Below are positions 58,868 through 64,000 of a stretch of DNA of 64,000 nt, one piece after another; within the stretch, counting starts at the first letter, position 1; the number at the start of each line of letters is the position of its first letter. The notes beneath the pieces are model-generated. The model ran no database searches, was not told the DNA's origin, and saw nothing but the letters and a program-made list of their open reading frames with translations. This DNA is from Vigna angularis. Taxonomy: Eukaryota; Streptophyta; Magnoliopsida; Fabales; Fabaceae. The stretch is taken from contig NC_068970.1 in the NCBI RefSeq assembly GCF_016808095.1, forward strand, positions 25,154,501-25,218,500. The letters run 5' to 3'. A program made the translations under genes and the position numbers.

Positions 58868-61800
58868 TGTCGCAACCGGAATCGCGACGGGACGACGATC
58901 CAATAAAAAGATTAGCTAAATATTTTGAAAAGAGAGATTTTGGAGTCGCCACCATAGTTTATTCTGGAAAACTACGGAAAAACCATAAAATGATAAGGCA
59001 CGGTCAAATTGAACCAGATTCTTGGTTCGGGAGTCGGTTACGTGTAGGGAAGGTATTAGCACCCTACAACGCCTGCCCTAAGGCAGTACCCTTAACTAAA
59101 TGCGCGAATGTGGATGTGGTTTTCAAAATGTTTAACTTTCCCTTAAAATAAAACTCAAAAGAAACAAACAATATTTTTTAGCTTTTTGGGCCCGACAAGG
59201 ATTGACCTTGCTCCTACGTATTCTCACGCAGAATGAGAAATCAGGGTTACGTAGTTCTTTTTAAGAAAACTGCTCGAGAAAATTGTTTGGAAAATCGTAT
59301 GAGAAATTGTTACGGATAACTTGATTTGGATTTTTGGGAGAGTGAGCCTGACAAGGACTGGCCTTGCTCCTACGTATCTCCACTTTTGATGGAGAATCAA
59401 GGATCACGTAGTTCTGGCAAGGCGATATTGTTTGTTATTTGAAAATGTTGATGTTTTTGGTTTTTGAGGATTTTTATATTTTTTTTGGTATTTTTGAAGA
59501 AAGAGAAAAGGTTTTTGGCGCAAGGACGATGCGTGCGATCACACATGTGCCTAAACCTTTAAAACATATTTTTTGGTATTTTTAATTTTAGAAAAGAGAA
59601 AAGGTTTTTAGCACAAGGACGATGCGTGCGATCACACATGTGCCTAAACCTTTGAAACATATTTTTTGCGTAATGAGTACTAGGCTGATGCGTACGATCG
59701 CACGAGCACTCACACGGCTTTCTTTTCCTCTTATTGTTTTGCGTAATGAGTACTAGGCTGATGCGTACGATCGCACGAGCACTCACACGGCTTTTATTTA
59801 TTATTATTTTTTTGTTTTGCGTAATGAGTACTAGGCTGATGCGTACGATCGCACGAGCACTCACACGGCTTTTATTTGTTTTATATTTGGGCAATAAGTA
59901 CTAGGCTGATGCGTACGATCGCACGAGTACTCATACCGAAATTTATTACATTAAATGTTTTTTAAAGTTTTACATATTTTTTATTATTTTTTTATTTTCC
60001 TTTTTTTGAAATAAAATGAAATGAACAAATTCACTAAAACAAAGGGGTGTGGGGTATCTTACAAGGGGATTACACAATAATAAAAAAACAATAAAAGAAA
60101 GGAAGAAAGCGTAAAAAATAAAACAAGAGAAGAAAAACTTAACAAAATTAAGGGTACAGGGATAAAACCAGGAGTGATGAGTGAAATTGAAGCTCATTCG
60201 CTTGTGCCAATCCCTTCTTTTCTAACTTTGTATCTGCGAATGTGTAAAAATGAAATTTGGGGGTGCATCCGAGGCCCGCTTCTTTTCTCCCCTCTTTTGA
60301 TTTTTTGTTTGAAGAGGCTTAAGCCCAAATGAAAATGGGATGTGAATGGGGACTTTCTTCATTCTTCCATCTGCAAACATGACAAACAGGTCCTTCTTTT
60401 TCCAGCTCAGAACTCGGATGAGTGGCTTCACCTCTGCACGTACAATGCCGCCTCTGCCAGATCGGCATCGCCGGCGACACCACTCCGTCGGAGCCACTGC
60501 AGGCCACGGTGTCACTGCCCTTTCTCCCTCTTCTCGCTTCGAAAAAATGGTGACCCAGGGAGGGGTTTGCTCCCGCCAGTTTATTCTCACATCCGCCGCC
60601 AGCTGCAAGCCGAAACGTTGCCCAGCCAGGGTTGCCTCTGGTCATCACGTTGAAGTTCTCTTTCCTTCCGCTTGCAAAGCCCAGATTCACCACCGGTATA
60701 CGCGACCAACGCCGGCAACCGCCTCGACTCCACCACCCAACAGCCTAGGATACCACCACTGCCAGCGCCGCTGTCGTAGGGGTCGCGGTCTTTGCTTGAG
60801 TTGAATTTTTTTGCAGATAAAGGAGTATGCGTGATAGTTGTGGTAAGTGAATACGGTTGAACCGAATATGGTTGATTATTCAGAGAAGGAAACCCAATAT
60901 TGAGGTTAGGCCGTGTGCTATATGGTATTGGAGATGAAATATGAGAGGTGATTGGGTGTTGGAGGTGAGAGTGATGGATGAAGATGGTGACGTGGGCCGT
61001 GAAGTGTATGGTTGTTGATGGAGGATGAGTTCGCTGGCCGGAACGGATGATGGTGTTGGCCGTGAGGTAAGGTGATTGGGTCACGGTGGTTGTTGGAGAT
61101 GGTTGAAGTATGTGATTGTATATAATGGTTGGTGGATGTTGGCGGTGTAAGAGTGATGATGATCGTAGTATCAGGTGACTGTGGCAGGTGAATACGGTTG
61201 AAGTGAATATAGTTGAAGATTTGGGTGTTGAAGATGATGGAGAAGGAAAACGGGGTAGAGATGATGGGTGTTGGGATGATCGGGATGAAGTTGAAGATGC
61301 TGGCCGCAGGGTAAGGATGAAGACGGTGGGTTGAATATGGGCGCTGGAGATGGTTGTGAGGTAATAATGGGTATATACAAACGTCCGCAGCACTAAGAAT
61401 GTATTCAACAACAATCATATGCAAACATAACGATAGCCAAACAGAGATATGATGAAAAGCCAGTAACCAAATCACTAAAACATGGGGTGCAAGACATCAC
61501 TTATCTTTTGAAGCTTGGTTCGCTCTTCCGGTAGCTCGTCAGATGGACTCTATCTCCTTGCGGCTGACTCTTCAGAATGTCCTGTCTCTGTATCTCGGAT
61601 GGTCTCCTTGTCTGTCTCTCCTTGGTGAGGATGGAGTTTAGAGTTCGGCCATGGTATATGGATAAAGATGATGGTTGACGGGAGATGTGGTGGAGGTAGC
61701 GAGTGAGCTGGGAAGAAAAAGAAAGTGGTTTGGATGGTTACGGGTGTTGATGATGAAAAGGGAGAGGGATGATGATTGAAGATTTGAATTTGAAGTTGGA

Positions 61801-63568
61801 TGATGAAAATGGAGGAAGAAGGTGAGGTGGTTGGGTCACGGTGGGTGTTGGGGATCCATCTCAGAAGTGATGAAAAACTGGCCCTTAGTCTGGTTTGATG
61901 GCGTTCCCAGGTGTGGTGAGTGATCAAGGGTCTAAGAGGTGGGAATAATGATGCTGGAGGTGGTTTTGTTGTTGGAGATGAAAATGGAGAAGATGAAAGG
62001 GCCTCCCGTGAGTTGTTGGTTGTGTGGGAATATCCCGGATGTATGTTGGCCGTCTGCCAGGTATCTGTTGATGATGATGATATGGTGGAGATGGTGTAAG
62101 GATGATAGGTGCAGTGCTGCAGTGGGTGGTGGTGGTTGCAGCAGAGGATGAATGATGATGGGTTTTTGGAGGTGATGAAAAATGGAGGAAGAAAGGTGTT
62201 TTACTGCCGTTACGGGTGAGCTGTATGAAGGGTAGTGAGGAGTTCGAAACTTAGGCCATGGTATATTGTGGGATGTTGGGTAGTGTCGGCCCGGATTGGG
62301 GAAGTGGAAGAAGTTAGAAGTGGATGGTGGAAGCTGTTGGTGGTGATGAGTGGGAAACAGTAGTGGAAGGTTGGTGATGGTGAGTGGAGCACTCATAGAA
62401 GTGGGAGGTTGGTGATGGTGAGTGGAGCACTCATTCGTGTGAGGTTGGTGATGGTGGGGAATAGTGGAAATGGGAGAAGTTAGAAGTGGATGGTGGAATA
62501 ATTGAGATTAGGGCCCACCCCGGACCAATTGGACGAACGCCAGCACCGAACGTCCGAAACTCAAATTGGACGAACGCCATCCAACATCATATGACGAACG
62601 TCCGTTTTCAAAAAGATATACAATCTGGACGAGCGGTAGGATGGGGGGGTGAATTAGAACGAACGTCTTACCACTTTCTTTGAAGAATGCTGTTTGCTGT
62701 TGGGCCGAACGCTAGACGAACGAACGCTGAAGACAAACGCATGGAGACCGAACGTTCAAATGAGACCGAGGGTTCAAGTGAAGACCGAACGCTCAGTAAG
62801 CAAAATAACCGAACGCTCAAAATCAAACGTACACCAATAACGAGCGCCCAAAACCGAACGCTAATAATCAAACACACACCAAAAACGAACGTTCAAATGA
62901 GTGTAAATAACTTCAAAACCGAACGTTCACTAACACAAAACCGAACGTACGTTCACTAACCCAAAACAAGACCGAACGTTCACTAACACAAAACAAGACC
63001 GAACGTTCACTAACACAATACCGAACGGTTGAAGATGAAGACAAACACAACGCAAAGCCGAACGATAGAACAGTGCAAAAGGATGAAACCGAACGTTCGC
63101 AGTGGAGCAGGACGAACGCTTTAAACAACAGTAGGTAAGGACGAACGCTTACTGTTTGGACGAACGGTTTCAGCAACAGTTAGGAAGGACGAACGGTTGA
63201 ACAGTGAGAGAGGACGAACGGTTGAAGGACGAACGGTTGAACAAAGAGGAAGGACGAACGGTTGAACAATTTGGACGAACGGCCTCAGCAACAGTGGAGA
63301 AGGACGAACGCTTACTGTGTGGACGAGCAGCAACAGTGGGAAAGGACGAACGCTTGAACAGTTGGGAAGGACGAACGTCACAACAGTGGGGAGAACCGAA
63401 CGGTCACTGTTTGGACGAACGTTTTCATCTCTTTTTTTTTTTTTTATTTTATTTTATACATTTTTTTTATTTTTACATATACACATATTTTTTTAATTTT
63501 TTTCTTTTATGAGGATAAAATAATAAAACAAATTATTTAGTCAATCCGGACGAAATTGAGTGTTGACA
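58868..63568 (-). repeat. Right 4.7 kb LTR (5' LTR in element orientation)
   Basis: Almost identical to 43688-48384 and holding the same internal arrays. It ends GAGTGTTGACA at 63568 and is followed by ATGTG. In element orientation it would drive transcription leftward. Confidence 0.9.
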
Positions 63569-63573
63569 ATGTG
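63569..63573. other. Target site duplication ATGTG (right)
   Basis: Matches 43683-43687. Confidence 0.75.
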
Positions 63574-64000
63574 GATGAAATGTATTGGTTTATTAACGAG
63601 CGTTTCGTGGAGGAACGACTCAGGAATGAGAATATTGGAATTGGTAAAGTATGACTGTGGTCATGCTAGTGCTGGCAGTTCATCCTGATGTTTCATGGGT
63701 ACTCGTCCTCACGTAGAGGAGGGTAGATCATGTGTGGAAACGGCAGGAGGTCCAGTCCTTAGGGGTACTTTGGACAAACAGGACTAACTTCGGGTGACAG
63801 CTGATGAGAGTATTCTAGTTACTACATCACCCGGGTGCATGAACGCCTGTAGCTACACAGATTTCATACAGTCCGGACAGTCAGTCTAGTATTAGGCTTT
63901 ATGTGAAAAGTATGTTGAAATATATCTTGTGTGTTTGATTGTGTGAAATGTATGTTTATACATGAATTAAATTACATAAGCTTACCCTGTGTTCCTGTCT
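63574..64000 (+). mobile_element. Continuation of the interrupted host LTR
   Basis: Blocks such as AGATCATGTG, GGCAGGAGGTCCAGTC and CAGTCCGGACAGTCAGTCTA match, in reverse orientation and in the same order, the LTR at 39422-41780. This is therefore the continuation of the LTR begun upstream of 43682. It runs off the window. Confidence 0.6.

Larger units (their letters stand above)
43688..63568 (-). mobile_element. Ogre/Tat-like non-autonomous LTR retrotransposon carrying a WOX-type gene
   Basis: A 19.9 kb element with two 4.7 kb LTRs, TGTC...GACA ends and a 5-bp target duplication. Orientation is minus: AAAGAGGGGCAGC, a purine-rich tract, abuts the start (TGTCAACACTC) of the left-hand LTR on the minus strand, and a gag-like relic is read on the minus strand just inside the right-hand LTR. 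No protease, reverse transcriptase, RNase H or integrase could be found in the 10.5 kb interior. It must therefore have been mobilised by another element's proteins. The interior holds hairpin-forming duplications, a 55-bp satellite-like array and a plus-strand homeodomain gene. The Ogre/Tat label rests on LTR length, the LTR start and the gag type, and is inference. Confidence 0.8.

Overview
This 64 kb window is plant nuclear DNA, most likely from a legume of the bean/cowpea group (Phaseoleae). That assignment is my inference from the repeat families and from a MYC2-type gene. The sequence is AT-rich, gene-poor and dominated by transposable elements. I can support one ordinary host gene: a single-exon MYC2-type bHLH transcription factor (33784-35736, +) with its jasmonate-interacting N-terminal domain, bHLH and C-terminal ACT-like region all intact. 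Immediately upstream is a two-codon upstream ORF whose stop overlaps the main start codon.

Left third (1-33 kb). AT-rich intergenic DNA holds a layered set of insertions: a fold-back array (about 1260-2095); a 329-bp plastid DNA fragment with a decayed trnW-CCA, bracketed by 45-bp direct repeats (2500-2918); a hAT-type MITE (5439-5812); a head-to-tail TRIM retroelement concatemer with seven terminal repeats (6114-7810); a non-autonomous LTR retroelement filled with GAGGCC minisatellite (8189-11577, target duplication CAAAC); and an older relative of it (30135-32872) split by a CACTA-type element (31309-32182, target duplication CGA). Between these are AT-rich tandem repeats, microsatellites, a possible solo LTR and a tRNA-like SINE fragment.

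Right third (39.4-64 kb). Two long LTRs of one family lie back to back: 39422-41780 on the minus strand, and about 41.9 kb onward on the plus strand. The second is interrupted by a 19.9 kb retroelement (43688-63568) with two nearly identical 4.7 kb LTRs, TGTC...GACA ends and a 5-bp target duplication (ATGTG). Its long LTRs, purine-rich tract and a broken minus-strand gag-like relic suggest an Ogre/Tat-type Ty3 element that has lost pol, so it must be moved in trans.

The most interesting content lies inside that element, on the opposite (+) strand: a compact gene for a WUSCHEL-related (WOX-type) homeodomain protein. It has two coding exons (54825-55098 and 55199-55383) joined in phase to give 152 residues, and a probable leader intron. 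It appears to be a homeobox gene carried antisense by a recently inserted retroelement. The inner flank of the right LTR also carries a 61-bp copy of the host DNA outside the left LTR, placed where a primer-binding site should be. This suggests gene conversion or another atypical event.
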